Positions 47,506 to 56,575 of a stretch of DNA of 64,000 bases are shown piece by piece. Position 1 is the stretch's first letter. Every line of letters starts with the position of its first letter. A program made the position numbers and the translations under genes. The DNA is from Mesorhizobium sp. SOD10 (GTDB lineage: Bacteria > Pseudomonadota > Alphaproteobacteria > Rhizobiales > Rhizobiaceae). The notes beneath the pieces were generated by a model. That model was given only the letters and a program-made list of their open reading frames with translations. It made no database searches and was not told the origin of the DNA. The stretch lies in NCBI GenBank assembly GCA_000824805.1, contig CCNA01000034.1, positions 248,001 through 312,000 of the forward strand. The letters run 5' to 3'.

Positions 47506-48249
47506 ATGAGCGTTTCCGAGATCGCCCTCGCCGAGGAGCAAACCAGCAACGACCGCGGCGCCGAGTTCCGGCGCGGGCTTGCCGCCTCGACGCCGGTGCT
47601 GCTCGGCATCATCCCCTACGCGCTGGTGCTCGGCGCGCAGGCCGCGCAGAAAGGGCTTTCTGTCATCGAGGTGCCGCTGATGACCGGCCTCAACTTCGCC
47701 GGCGGCTCCGAATTCGCCGCAATCCAGCTCTGGACCTCGCCGCCGCATGTCCTTCTGATCGCCGGCATCACCCTGCTGGTCAACAGCCGGCATTTCCTGA
47801 TGGGTGCCGCACTCGCGCCGTTTATCAAGCACCTGCCGAAGCAACAGGTCTTTCCGGCGCTGTTTTTGATGTGCGACGAGAGCTGGGCGGTCGGCCTGGC
47901 AGACGCGCAACGCCGCGCCGCCGCCGGGCTGCCGCCAGCCTTCAGCCTGCCCTTTTATCTGGGCGCCGGCCTGCCTTTCTATCTCGCCTGGGTGGCGTTT
48001 ACGACTTGCGGCGCGGCGCTCGGCCCGGTGCTCGGCGATGTCGGGAAATACGGTTTCGCGATGGCCTTCCCGGCCGTCTTCCTGGTGCTGCTGCGCGGCA
48101 TGTGGAAGGGCTTTGCCGCGGCACGGCCCTGGCTGGTCAGCCTGGCGGTGGCCGCCCTCACCTATCTCGTCGTGCCCGGCGCCTGGTATGTGGCGGCCGG
48201 CGCGCTTTCCGGCCTTGTGGCCGCCTGGTTTCTGGCAGGTGACAAATGA
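47506..48249 (+). CDS. azlC: AzlC family branched-chain amino acid exporter subunit
   Basis: A 247-residue inner-membrane protein with about seven membrane segments. The AzlC landmarks are FRRGLAASTPVLLGIIPYAL, LVLGAQAAQKGLSVIEVPLM, NFAGGSEFAAIQLW, LLVNSRHFLMGAALAPF and FLMCDESWAVGLADAQRR. AzlC and AzlD together form a small exporter of branched-chain amino acids (YgaZH/BrnFE type). The start is ATG 47506 (MSVSEIALAEE). The four-base overlap with azlD shows coupling. Confidence 0.9.
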   Translation: MSVSEIALAEEQTSNDRGAEFRRGLAASTPVLLGIIPYALVLGAQAAQKGLSVIEVPLMTGLNFAGGSEFAAIQLWTSPPHVLLIAGITLLVNSRHFLMGAALAPFIKHLPKQQVFPALFLMCDESWAVGLADAQRRAAAGLPPAFSLPFYLGAGLPFYLAWVAFTTCGAALGPVLGDVGKYGFAMAFPAVFLVLLRGMWKGFAAARPWLVSLAVAALTYLVVPGAWYVAAGALSGLVAAWFLAGDK

Positions 48250-48545
48250 TCGATCCGATGACCGTGCTCGCTATCCTGGCAATGGCCGGCGTGACCTACC
48301 TCACCCGCATCGGCGGCTATGTGGTGCTGAGGAACAGGGCGCTCAGCCCGCGCGCCACGGCGGTGATGGAAGCCGCCCCCGGCTGCGTGCTGATCTCGGT
48401 GATCGCGCCGGACTTCGTCTCGAAGAACCAGGCCGACCTCGCGGCGCTGGCCATAACCATACTCGCCGCGACAAGGCTGTCGATGCTGCCGACGGTGGTG
48501 ATCGGGGTTGGCTCGGCGGGAGCTTTGGGCTGGTTGATTGGCTAG
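48246..48545 (+). CDS. azlD: AzlD family branched-chain amino acid exporter subunit
   Basis: A 99-residue membrane protein with three to four helices: MTVLAILAMAGVTYLTRIGG, YVVLRNRALSPRATAVMEAA, PGCVLISVIAPDF and AGALGWLIG. The YLTRIGGY word is the AzlD signature. Its ATG overlaps the azlC stop (ATGA). It is the partner needed for export by AzlC. Confidence 0.9.
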   Translation: MIDPMTVLAILAMAGVTYLTRIGGYVVLRNRALSPRATAVMEAAPGCVLISVIAPDFVSKNQADLAALAITILAATRLSMLPTVVIGVGSAGALGWLIG

Positions 48546-48589
48546 ACAATCTCTCCCCTTGTGGTACGCCTCGATGGGTAGATTGGCGG

Positions 48590-50686
48590 TCAGCCAAACC
48601 GCTTCCCTGCAATCCCGCCCGTCGCCTTCGCCACGATCGCTTCCAGCGGCTCGGGCCGGTGCAGGAAATAGCCTTGGCCATAGGCGACGCCCATGCCCAT
48701 GAGGATCTCAAACGCGTTCTTCTCCTCGATCTTCTCGGCCACCACGGCGGCGCCCATCGAGCGGGCGATACCGGTGATCGCCGAGACGATCTCGCGGTCG
48801 AAGCGGCTCTCGGCGATGTGCTCGACGAAGGAGCCGTCGATCTTGATGGCGTCGATGGGGAAGCGCCTGAGATATTCGAAGGAGCTCATGCCGGCGCCGA
48901 AGTCGTCGAGACTGACGCGGCAATGGCGTTCGCGCGCCCGGCGCACAAATGCTTCGGCCGCGTCAAAATTGGTGACGGCGGCGGTCTCGGTGATCTCGAA
49001 GCCGACGGCCGACGGCGGGGCGCCGCTCTCGGCGATGGCCTCGTCGACGAAATCCCAGAGCCGCGGGTCGGAAAGCGTCTGGGCCGACAGGTTGAAGTCG
49101 AGCGAGACGGCGCCGGCGCGCATCGCCTCGCCATGGCGTGTCAGCGCGGTGCGGATGATCCAGCGGTCGAGCCGCGCCGCAAGGCCGAAGCGTTCGGCGA
49201 CCGGCATGAAATCGCCGGGCGGGATCATGCTGCCGGTTCGGGCCTCGAGCCTGGCCAGCACTTCGACATGACGGCTGTCTTCCCACGGCTGTCCGAGCCG
49301 GTGGATTTCCTGACCGAACAGCTTCAGCCGGCCGTCCTCCATCGCATCGACCAGGTCGGCCGCCAGCCGCGCGGCGTTGAGGCCGCCGGCGCCTGCCGTC
49401 GTCTCCGGCGAGAACACGGCGAAACGGTCGCGTCCGCCGGCCTTGGCGGCGTAGCAGGCATCGTCGGCGCAGGCGAGCGCATCGGCCACGCTCATGTTGC
49501 GGTCACGCACGAAAGCGATGCCGATGCTGGCGGCGAGCCTGCGCGAGCTGACCGCCGGGCCGAGATCGGCATCGCGCACAGCGGCAAGCACGGCGCGGGC
49601 AATCTGCTCGGCACAGGCGTCTTTGCAGTTCGGCACCATCAGTGCGAACTCGTCGCCGCCGAGCCGCGCCGCATGCGCCGAAGTGGGCAGGCTGGCGAGG
49701 ATGCCTGCGGCGACGCTCTTCAGCGCCAGGTCGCCGGCGGCATGGCCGGCATAGTCGTTGAGCGCCTTGAAATAGTCGAGATCGACATAGAACACCGCGA
49801 GCGGCAGGCGCTCTGCCAGGGCGATGTTCTCGGCAAGCAACCGGTCAAAGGCCGAGCGATTGAGCAGCCCGGTCAGCGCATCGTGACACGCGGCGAAGGC
49901 AAGCCCCTCGGCACGTTGCTTCTCCTCGGTGACGTCGCGCACGGTGCCGAGTATCTGACCGGCCGAACCGACATCGGCGATGAAGCGCACCAGCGACTCA
50001 ATGTGGCGGATCTCGCCGTCGCGCCTGATGATGCGATACTGCGAGGCCGTGACTCCCTGCGAGTCCGGGGGCGGCAGGTGAGCCCGCTCCGTGGCCTCCT
50101 TGTCGTCCGGATGAAGGTAGGTGTGCCAGAGGCCGGCGGTCACCTCGTCGGTATCGCTCTCTAGCCCGAATATCTCGCGCGTGCGGGCATCCCAATAGCT
50201 CTTTTGAGTACCGATATCGAAGTGCCAGATGCCGGTGCCGCTGGCCGCGAGCGCCAGGCGGAAGCGGATATTGACCTGCTCGAGCGCCGCCTCGGCCTCT
50301 TTCTGCCTGGTGATGTCGGTCTGCACGCCCATCAGCCTGAGCGGCTTGCCGTCGGCGTCGCGCTCGACAATGCCGCCGCGATCGAGCACCCAGACCCAGT
50401 GGCCGTCCTTGTGGCGCAGGCGAAGCTCCGTCTCGATGGAATCGACGAGACCCGCAATATGCCGGTCGCCGCTTTCTTGCGCGCGCTGGCGGTCGTCGGG
50501 ATGGGTAAGTTTCAGCCAGAGATCGGGCGTGTTGGCGAGTTCGCCCGCTTCATAGCCCAGCATCTTCGACCAGGTCGGCGAATAGTAACAATCGCCGGCC
50601 GACAGATTCCAGTCCCAAAGGCCCAGATGAGCGCGGTCAAGCGCCAGCGCCCAGAAACTGCCGTTGCGTTTATCGTCGTCCGCCAT
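48590..50686 (-). CDS. PAS-PAS-GGDEF-EAL cyclic-di-GMP turnover protein
   Basis: A 698-residue soluble protein. Two PAS/PAC modules cover residues about 10-130 (LGLWDWNLSAGDCYYSPTWS) and 140-260 (TGIWHFDIGTQKSYWDARTR). The GGDEF domain follows (DALTGLLNRSAFDRLLAENI, VDLDYFKALNDYAGHAAGD, intact RLGGDEFALM). Last is EAL: HVEVLARLEARTGSMIPPGD in place of EALxR, then LDFNLSAQTLSDPRLW, VGFEITETAA, LDDFGAGMSSFEYLRRFPID and IKIDGSFV. Both catalytic centres look usable apart from EVL for EAL, a tolerated variant. It should couple a redox or small-molecule signal to cyclic-di-GMP levels. It stands alone on its strand. Confidence 0.92.
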   Translation of the reverse strand: MADDDKRNGSFWALALDRAHLGLWDWNLSAGDCYYSPTWSKMLGYEAGELANTPDLWLKLTHPDDRQRAQESGDRHIAGLVDSIETELRLRHKDGHWVWVLDRGGIVERDADGKPLRLMGVQTDITRQKEAEAALEQVNIRFRLALAASGTGIWHFDIGTQKSYWDARTREIFGLESDTDEVTAGLWHTYLHPDDKEATERAHLPPPDSQGVTASQYRIIRRDGEIRHIESLVRFIADVGSAGQILGTVRDVTEEKQRAEGLAFAACHDALTGLLNRSAFDRLLAENIALAERLPLAVFYVDLDYFKALNDYAGHAAGDLALKSVAAGILASLPTSAHAARLGGDEFALMVPNCKDACAEQIARAVLAAVRDADLGPAVSSRRLAASIGIAFVRDRNMSVADALACADDACYAAKAGGRDRFAVFSPETTAGAGGLNAARLAADLVDAMEDGRLKLFGQEIHRLGQPWEDSRHVEVLARLEARTGSMIPPGDFMPVAERFGLAARLDRWIIRTALTRHGEAMRAGAVSLDFNLSAQTLSDPRLWDFVDEAIAESGAPPSAVGFEITETAAVTNFDAAEAFVRRARERHCRVSLDDFGAGMSSFEYLRRFPIDAIKIDGSFVEHIAESRFDREIVSAITGIARSMGAAVVAEKIEEKNAFEILMGMGVAYGQGYFLHRPEPLEAIVAKATGGIAGKRFG

Positions 50687-50818
50687 TCTTTGTTCTTGCC
50701 GTCCTGCCCCGGCAATACTGCATGAAAGCAGAGAAAAAAGAGTTACCGGGTCGGAGCTGCTGATGTCCCCAGTTGAGGGGAGATCAGAGCACGACCGCCT
50801 TCGCCAACGGCCGACGTT

Positions 50819-51976
50819 CTAGCCCACCGCCAGCCTTCGCCGTACCACCGCCGCGTGAAACCGCGCGCCGTGCAGCAGGCCGTCGTCATTGAAATCATAG
50901 GCAGGGTTGTGCAGCGGCGCGGTGGGGCCATTGCCCATGAAGACGAAGCATCCGGGCACGTGGGTCAGAAAGCGGGCGAAATCCTCCGAAGCCGTCATGG
51001 GCTCGGCCGCGACGCCGACAGCGTCATCGGCCAACACCGTCCTGGCCGCCGCAAGCGCCTCATCCACCAATGCCGCGTCGTTGATCAGCGGCACGAACTC
51101 GCGGGTGTAAGTGACTTCAGCCGCAACGTTATAGGCCTGAGCCGTGCCCTCGGCGATGCGGCGCATTTCCTGTTCGATCGCGGCGCTCACCTCGGGCCGG
51201 AAACTGCGGCAATCGCCGAGGATGCGCGCCAGCCCCGGCAGTGCGTTGCGGGTGCCGTCGGTGACGAGCTCGGTCACCGAGACGACGCCGATATCGGCCG
51301 GGCTCAGGCGCCGCGAGACGATGGTCTGCAAGTTGACCACCACTGCGCAGGCGGCGACCAGCGTCTCCTGGCCGGCATGCGGCCGCGCCGCGTGGCCGCC
51401 GAGGCCTTTCAGCACGATCTCGAAATTGTCCTCGGCCGACATCACCGGACCGCTCCGGGTCTCGAAATGGCCGATCGGAAGACCCGGCATATTGTGCAGC
51501 CCAAAGATCTCCTCGAAGGGGAAGCGTTCGAGGAGTCCGTCGTCCAGCATGGCCAGCGCGCCCCTGCCCCATTCCTCGGCCGGCTGGAAGATGAAGCGCA
51601 CCGTGCCGTCGAAGCCGCCCTCACCGGCAAGCAGCTTGGCCGCGCCGAGCAGCATCGAGGTGTGGCCGTCATGGCCACAGGCATGCATGGTGCCGGGTGT
51701 TTGCGAGCGCCAGGCCTGCGTGCCTTGTTCGGCGATGCGCAGCGCGTCCATGTCGGCGCGCAGCGCGATGGCGCGGTTGCCGCTGCCCCTGGTCAGCGTG
51801 CCGACGACACCGGTGCGGCCGACACCCTCCGCCACCTCCAGCCCAAACTCGCGCAGCTTTTGCGCAACGAAGGCCGCGGTGCGTTTTTCCTCGAAGCCGA
51901 ACTCGGGATGGGCGTGGAGATCGCGCCGCCATGCCGCCATCTCGCGATGCAGTGCCTCAAGGTCGAGTTCAGCCAT
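50819..51976 (-). CDS. M20D-type amidohydrolase (hippurate hydrolase-like)
   Basis: A 385-residue metal-dependent amidohydrolase: LHREMAAWRRDLHAHPEFGF, ALRADMDALRIAEQG, the metal ligands in TMHACGHDGHTSMLLGAAKL, FIFQPAEEWGRGALAMLDDG (catalytic Glu pair), LGGHAARPHAGQETLVA and MTASEDFARFL. This is the hippurate/IAA-amino acid hydrolase pattern: it removes acyl groups from N-acyl amino acids. ATG 51976 (MAELDLEALHREM) is used. It ends a run of four catabolic genes on the minus strand, 70 bp after the lyase gene. Confidence 0.88.
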   Translation of the reverse strand: MAELDLEALHREMAAWRRDLHAHPEFGFEEKRTAAFVAQKLREFGLEVAEGVGRTGVVGTLTRGSGNRAIALRADMDALRIAEQGTQAWRSQTPGTMHACGHDGHTSMLLGAAKLLAGEGGFDGTVRFIFQPAEEWGRGALAMLDDGLLERFPFEEIFGLHNMPGLPIGHFETRSGPVMSAEDNFEIVLKGLGGHAARPHAGQETLVAACAVVVNLQTIVSRRLSPADIGVVSVTELVTDGTRNALPGLARILGDCRSFRPEVSAAIEQEMRRIAEGTAQAYNVAAEVTYTREFVPLINDAALVDEALAAARTVLADDAVGVAAEPMTASEDFARFLTHVPGCFVFMGNGPTAPLHNPAYDFNDDGLLHGARFHAAVVRRRLAVG

Positions 51977-52046
51977 CGTCGCTCTCAAACACTCTTCTCG
52001 ATGCAATTCCGGACGGAAATCACGCGCCGACCTCCCTGGAATGCTC

Positions 52047-53243
52047 TCAGGCAGTCTGCAGGAAGACCTCTTCCGGCGCCATCCCGACCAGCTCGGCAAA
52101 GCGGCCATGGTCGGTCGCGCCCTCCGAGTTGACGACGAGCACGCGCGAATGCGTGTCGAGGCCGATCGCCGCGCGCATATGCTTGTCGCCTGCGGCACGG
52201 ACCAGCCCGGCGAGGCCTGCCCCGCCGCTCTCGCCGGAGACGATCGCCGGATCGTTGCCCAGGGGCCGCGCCAGCCGCTTCATCACCGCGACCGCGTCCT
52301 CCTCATCCACCGTCATGAAGGCATCGCCGACGCGCGCCAGAACGCGCCAGGCGACGAGAGAGGGATCGGCGCATTCGAGCATCGTCATCACGGTCGGCTG
52401 TTGATTTGAGATCGTGACCGGACGTCCGGCCTCGGCCGAAGCGTAGAGACACGCCGAGCGCCGCGGCTCGACCACCACGGATTTCGGCCGCCTGGACCCG
52501 AGCATGACAGCCATATGGCCGGCGATCGCCGCCGCGAAGCCGCCGACGCCGGCCTGCAGGAAGACATGCGTTGGCGGCTCGGCCATACGCCGCAGCGTCT
52601 CGCGCACGATCACCGTATAACCCTGCATGACCAGTCCGGGGACGCGCTCATAGCCAAGCCAGGACGTGTTGGAGATGATCTTCCAGCCGCGCTCGGCGCC
52701 GACACGGGCGACTTCGCGCACCGCATGGTCGTGGCCGCCCTCGACCTCGACGATCTCGGCGCCGAAGCGGGCGATAGCCGCAACGCGCTCGGCACTGACA
52801 CCGGCATGGACGAAGATCACCGAACGCGCGCCGACGAGGCTGGCGCCCTGCGCCACGGAGCGGCCATGGTTGCCGTCGGTGGCGCAGACGAAGATCATGC
52901 CGGAGGCGATCTCGCGCACTCTCGGCTCGCCGATCTCCGAAACATCGACATCGCGGCCAAGGCGCTTGCCGGCCTCCTCCAGCACCAGCCGCATGACGGC
53001 GTAGGCGCCGCCCAGCGCCTTGAAGCTGCCAAGGCCAAGACGCTGGCCCTCATCCTTGACATGAAGCGCCGAGATGCCGAGCTCGTCGGCCAGCGCCGGC
53101 AAGGCGTGCAGCGGCGTCTCGGCATGGTCGTGGCGCGCGTTGAGATAATGCTCGGCCCGCTCGCCCCCCGCCATGCCGAGCGACTCGGCATCAGCGGCAA
53201 CCAACGGCTGGTTGTGTTCGGGACGTTGGTTGAGAAGCAGCAT
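52047..53243 (-). CDS. Diaminopropionate ammonia-lyase family protein, paralogue 1
   Basis: A 398-residue fold-type II PLP enzyme: PLHALPALADELGISALHVK, the PLP lysine in GLGSFKALGGAYAVMRLVLE, CATDGNHGRSVAQGASLVGA, HVFLQAGVGGFAAAIAGHMA and SGESGGAGLAGLVRAAGDK (phosphate loop). This is the pattern of 2,3-diaminopropionate ammonia-lyase (YgeX/DpaL), which gives pyruvate and ammonia. A second copy lies at 54680-55882; the opening MLLLNQRPEHNQPLVAADAE is shared with it. Actual substrate may be another diamino or hydroxy amino acid. Confidence 0.85.
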   Translation of the reverse strand: MLLLNQRPEHNQPLVAADAESLGMAGGERAEHYLNARHDHAETPLHALPALADELGISALHVKDEGQRLGLGSFKALGGAYAVMRLVLEEAGKRLGRDVDVSEIGEPRVREIASGMIFVCATDGNHGRSVAQGASLVGARSVIFVHAGVSAERVAAIARFGAEIVEVEGGHDHAVREVARVGAERGWKIISNTSWLGYERVPGLVMQGYTVIVRETLRRMAEPPTHVFLQAGVGGFAAAIAGHMAVMLGSRRPKSVVVEPRRSACLYASAEAGRPVTISNQQPTVMTMLECADPSLVAWRVLARVGDAFMTVDEEDAVAVMKRLARPLGNDPAIVSGESGGAGLAGLVRAAGDKHMRAAIGLDTHSRVLVVNSEGATDHGRFAELVGMAPEEVFLQTA

Positions 53244-53447
53244 GCTAGTCTACCTGCGAGGCACTGAACTCTGTTGGCGGGCGCGATTTCTGGCGCGATT
53301 CCGGGGCTTCAATTGGCTAAGTGATTGAAGTTTGTTTCGATTGGATGTCGCCGAATGTTCGCTTCGGGTCGTCCCGATACAGCCAGCATGACTATTTTTG
53401 GTGGTATTTCACCTCCGCGGCACGCCCATCTGCATTCCTCCCGCCAT

Positions 53448-54683
53448 TCAATCGGCCGCCAGCCGGGCGGCGACGCCAAGCAGGATGTTGGCGCCGGCGA
53501 CCAGTTCGTCGGGAGCGGTGAACTCGGCCGGGTTGTGGCTGATGCCGCCCCGGCTCGGCACGAAGATCATCGCCGACGGCGCGATGCGAGCGATCATCTG
53601 GGCGTCGTGGCCGGCGCCAGACGTCATGCGCCGGCACGAAAGACCGGCGGCTCTGGCGCCGTCCTCGATCAGCGAGACAATCCCGGCATCGAAGGTCACC
53701 GGCTCGAAACGCGCCAGGCTTTCGGCATGGATGGCGACACCGGCGCTTGCGGCAAGCTCGTCGAGGAAGGCAGCGAGCGCGGCCTCCTGTTCGCGAAGGT
53801 GGGTTTCGTTAGGATCGCGGAGATCGATGGTGAAAGTCGCCCGCGACGGGATGACGTTGATCGCGTTCGGCTCGAAGGCGATGGTGCCGATGGTTGCGAC
53901 CGTGCGCGACGACGAGGCGCCGACGCGGTCCGCGAGAAAGCCGATCACCCGGGCCGCGGCGACACCGGCATCCCGGCGCATCGACATCGGCGTGGTGCCG
54001 GCATGGTTGGCCTCGCCGTCGATGGTTATGCGCTGCCAGGAAATGCCCTGCAGGTTCTCGACCGCGCCGACGGCGATGCCCTCACGCTCCAGCACCGGCC
54101 CCTGCTCGACATGCAATTCGACATAGGCATGCGGCTTGAGAAAGCCGGGCTCGTGGCTGCCGGCATAGCCGATGCGCTCGAGCTCCTTGCCCAGCACCGT
54201 GCCGTCGGTGCCGACCGAGGCCAACGCTTCCCCGAGGTCCCGGCCGCCGGCAAAGACCAGCGAGCCCATCATGTCGGGCGAGAAGCGCACGCCTTCTTCG
54301 TTGGTGAAAGCAGCGACGACCACCGGGCGCGCCGGCACGAAACCGGCCTCCTTCAGGCTCTCGATCGCTTCGAGGCCGGCAAGCACGCCATAGCAGCCGT
54401 CATAGATGCCGGCATCGATCACCGTGTCGATATGCGAGCCGAGCATGACCGGCGCCTGGCTTTCGTTGGCGCCTGTCTTCCAGATGCCGAAGATGTTGCC
54501 GATGCGGTCGATGGCGACCTCAAGCCCCGCCTCTTCCAGCCAGCCGACGAGGCGATCGCGGCCGAGCCTGTCCATATCGGAGGCGGCGACGCGGACCAGC
54601 CTGCCCTGCGCGTCGCGGCCGATACCGCCGAGTTCCTGGATACGGCCCAGAAGTCGGTCGGCGTTGATCGTCAGATTGCTCAT
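53448..54683 (-). CDS. Zn-dependent N-carbamoyl-amino acid hydrolase / allantoate amidohydrolase-like
   Basis: A 411-residue M20-family peptidase-like hydrolase: LGRIQELGGIGRDAQGRLVR, VMLGSHIDTVIDAGIYDGCY (metal ligands), VAAFTNEEGVRFSPDMMGSL (Glu pair), MRRDAGVAAARVIGFLAD, and SGAGHDAQMIARIAPSAMIF, VPSRGGISHNPAEFT. The motif GSHIDTV.DAG.YDG..GVLAGLE is diagnostic of beta-ureidopropionase and L-carbamoylase type enzymes. Its start overlaps the stop of the upstream lyase by four bases, so both act in one pathway. Substrate not determinable by eye. Confidence 0.87.
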   Translation of the reverse strand: MSNLTINADRLLGRIQELGGIGRDAQGRLVRVAASDMDRLGRDRLVGWLEEAGLEVAIDRIGNIFGIWKTGANESQAPVMLGSHIDTVIDAGIYDGCYGVLAGLEAIESLKEAGFVPARPVVVAAFTNEEGVRFSPDMMGSLVFAGGRDLGEALASVGTDGTVLGKELERIGYAGSHEPGFLKPHAYVELHVEQGPVLEREGIAVGAVENLQGISWQRITIDGEANHAGTTPMSMRRDAGVAAARVIGFLADRVGASSSRTVATIGTIAFEPNAINVIPSRATFTIDLRDPNETHLREQEAALAAFLDELAASAGVAIHAESLARFEPVTFDAGIVSLIEDGARAAGLSCRRMTSGAGHDAQMIARIAPSAMIFVPSRGGISHNPAEFTAPDELVAGANILLGVAARLAAD

Positions 54684-55882
54684 GCCGGCAGCCTTGCGTT
54701 TGCGACCTTGTCCGGCGCCATGCCGACCAGCTCGGCATAGCGGCCGGGATCCGTCGCGCCTTCGGAATTGATGATCAGCACGCGGGAGTTCCCATCGAGG
54801 CCGAGCGCGGCCCGCATTTTCCTGTCGCCGGCGGCGCGGATCAGCCCGGCGAGCCCCGCCCCGCCGCTCTCTCCAGAGACGATCGCCGGGTCATTGCCCG
54901 ACGGCCGCGCCAGGCGGTTCATCACCGAGACAGCATCTTCCTCGTCCACGGTCATGAAAGCATCGCCGATTCGCGACAAGACGCGCCAGGCGACCAGCGA
55001 CGGCTCGTAGCATTCGAGCATCGCCATGACGGTCGGCTTACTGTGCGCTATCGTGACCGGGCGTCCAGCCTTGGCCGTCTCATAGACGCAGGCCGCCCGC
55101 GCCGGCTCGACCACGATCACGGTCGGCCGATCCTCGCCAAGCATGATGGCGAGATGGCCGGCTACCGCCGCGGCGAAGCCGCCGACGCCGGCCTGCAGGA
55201 AGACATGGGTGGGCGGCTCAGGCAAGCGCCTCAGCGCTTCGCGCACGATCACCGTATACCCCTGCATCACCAGCCCCGGGATGCGTTCGTAGCCCGGCCA
55301 GGACGTGTCGGAGACGACGGTCCAGCCGCGCTCGGCAGCAACACGGGCGGCTTCCCTGACCGACTGATCGTAATCGCCGGCGACGCGCACCATCTTCGCG
55401 CCGAAGCGGGCGATGGCCGCCACGCGTTCGTTGCTGACGCCCGAATGGACGAAGATGACCGAGTGAGCGCCGACAAGGCCGGCGCCCTGCGCCACCGAGC
55501 GTCCATGGTTGCCGTCGGTCGCGCAGGCGAAGGTCATTTGCGCGGCGATCGCCTTCACCTCAGGCTTGTGCAATTCCTCGACCGCGACGGCGCGGCCGAG
55601 CCGCCTGCCTGCCTCCTCCAGCACGAGATGCATCACGGCATAGGCGCCGCCCAATGCCTTGAAGCTACCGAGGCCGAGACGCTTGCCTTCGTCCTTGACG
55701 TGCAGCGTGCCGATGCCGAGTTCGCCCGCCAGCGCGGGTAAGGCATGAAGCGGCGTCTCGGCATGGTTGTCGCGCGCGGCAAGGAAGCGCTCGGCCTCCC
55801 CGGCGCCGGCCAGCCCAAGCGTCGCGGCGTCTTCCTCGATCAGCGGCTGGCGATGGTCGGGATGACTGTTGAGCAGGAACAT
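54680..55882 (-). CDS. Diaminopropionate ammonia-lyase family protein, paralogue 2
   Basis: A 400-residue PLP enzyme very similar along its whole length to the product of 52047-53243: MFLLNSHPDHRQPLIEEDAA, GLGSFKALGGAYAVMHLVLE with the PLP lysine, CATDGNHGRSVAQGAGLVGA, HVFLQAGVGGFAAAVAGHLA and SGESGGAGLAGLIRAAGD. ATG 55882 is the start; longer frames read into the divergent regulator. First gene of the catabolic run, divergent from an Lrp-type regulator 109 bp away. Two such lyases in one operon suggest two related substrates. Confidence 0.85.
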   Translation of the reverse strand: MFLLNSHPDHRQPLIEEDAATLGLAGAGEAERFLAARDNHAETPLHALPALAGELGIGTLHVKDEGKRLGLGSFKALGGAYAVMHLVLEEAGRRLGRAVAVEELHKPEVKAIAAQMTFACATDGNHGRSVAQGAGLVGAHSVIFVHSGVSNERVAAIARFGAKMVRVAGDYDQSVREAARVAAERGWTVVSDTSWPGYERIPGLVMQGYTVIVREALRRLPEPPTHVFLQAGVGGFAAAVAGHLAIMLGEDRPTVIVVEPARAACVYETAKAGRPVTIAHSKPTVMAMLECYEPSLVAWRVLSRIGDAFMTVDEEDAVSVMNRLARPSGNDPAIVSGESGGAGLAGLIRAAGDRKMRAALGLDGNSRVLIINSEGATDPGRYAELVGMAPDKVANARLPA

Positions 55883-55991
55883 GGATCGGCTTTTCTCCGT
55901 GTTGACCTTCTGAAATTTATTGCAAGCGGGGCGAGAAAGGCGCTCTATTTTTGTGCCTGAAATGCAAGTTTGTTTCGCCTGGAATGTTGCT

Positions 55992-56465
55992 ATGCCTATT
56001 TCACCCGAACTCGACGCCTTCGACCGAGCCATCCTCGCGATCCTGCAGAAGGACAACACCACGCCGCAGCGCACGATCGGCGAGAGGGTCAACCTCTCGG
56101 CACCGGCCGTGCAGCGGCGCATCAAGCGCATGGAGGAAACCGGCGTCATCCGCGCCAATGTCGCGCTGGTCGACCCGGCCAAGGTCGGCCACCCGATTAC
56201 CATCTTCGTCGAGGTGGAAGTGGAGAGCGAGCGCGCCGAGCTGATCGACGCCGCCAAGCGCGGCTTTGCCGAAGTGCCGGAAGTGCAGCAATGCTACTAC
56301 GTCACCGGCGAGGCCGATTTCATCCTCGTCGTCACGGTGGCGACGATGGCCGATTACGAGGCGCTGACCAGACGGCTGTTCTTCGAGAACAACAACGTCA
56401 AAAGGTTTCGCACGTTCGTAGCGATGGATCGGGTGAAGGTGGGGCTGGAGGTGCCGGTGGGGTAA
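55992..56465 (+). CDS. Lrp/AsnC-type regulator of the catabolic operon
   Basis: A 157-residue regulator from ATG 55992: LDAFDRAILAILQKDNTTPQ, winged helix-turn-helix IGERVNLSAPAVQRRIKRME, and the ligand domain QCYYVTGEADFILVVTVATM, LFFENNNVKRFRTFVAMDR. It is divergent from the diaminopropionate lyase gene and is the likely local regulator, sensing the amino acid degraded by the operon. Third Lrp/AsnC gene in this window, each beside an amino-acid gene. Confidence 0.88.
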   Translation: MPISPELDAFDRAILAILQKDNTTPQRTIGERVNLSAPAVQRRIKRMEETGVIRANVALVDPAKVGHPITIFVEVEVESERAELIDAAKRGFAEVPEVQQCYYVTGEADFILVVTVATMADYEALTRRLFFENNNVKRFRTFVAMDRVKVGLEVPVG

Positions 56466-56575
56466 GGCTCTCACTGCATCCTTTGGCCGATGTCACGGCA
56501 TGGATCCTCGGGTCTACGCGTCCGCGTCGGTCCCGCTCCGCCCGTGGATGACCAAGTTGAGAGGCCCTCGCAAAC

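Noticed and set aside
48038..50164. 708-codon open frame on the plus strand
   Set aside because: Antisense to the GGDEF/EAL gene and overlapping azlC and azlD; no protein-like features.
50855..52132. Long plus-strand frames across the amidohydrolase and lyase genes (also 53325-54740, 60067-61323)
   Set aside because: All are complements of well-recognised minus-strand genes.
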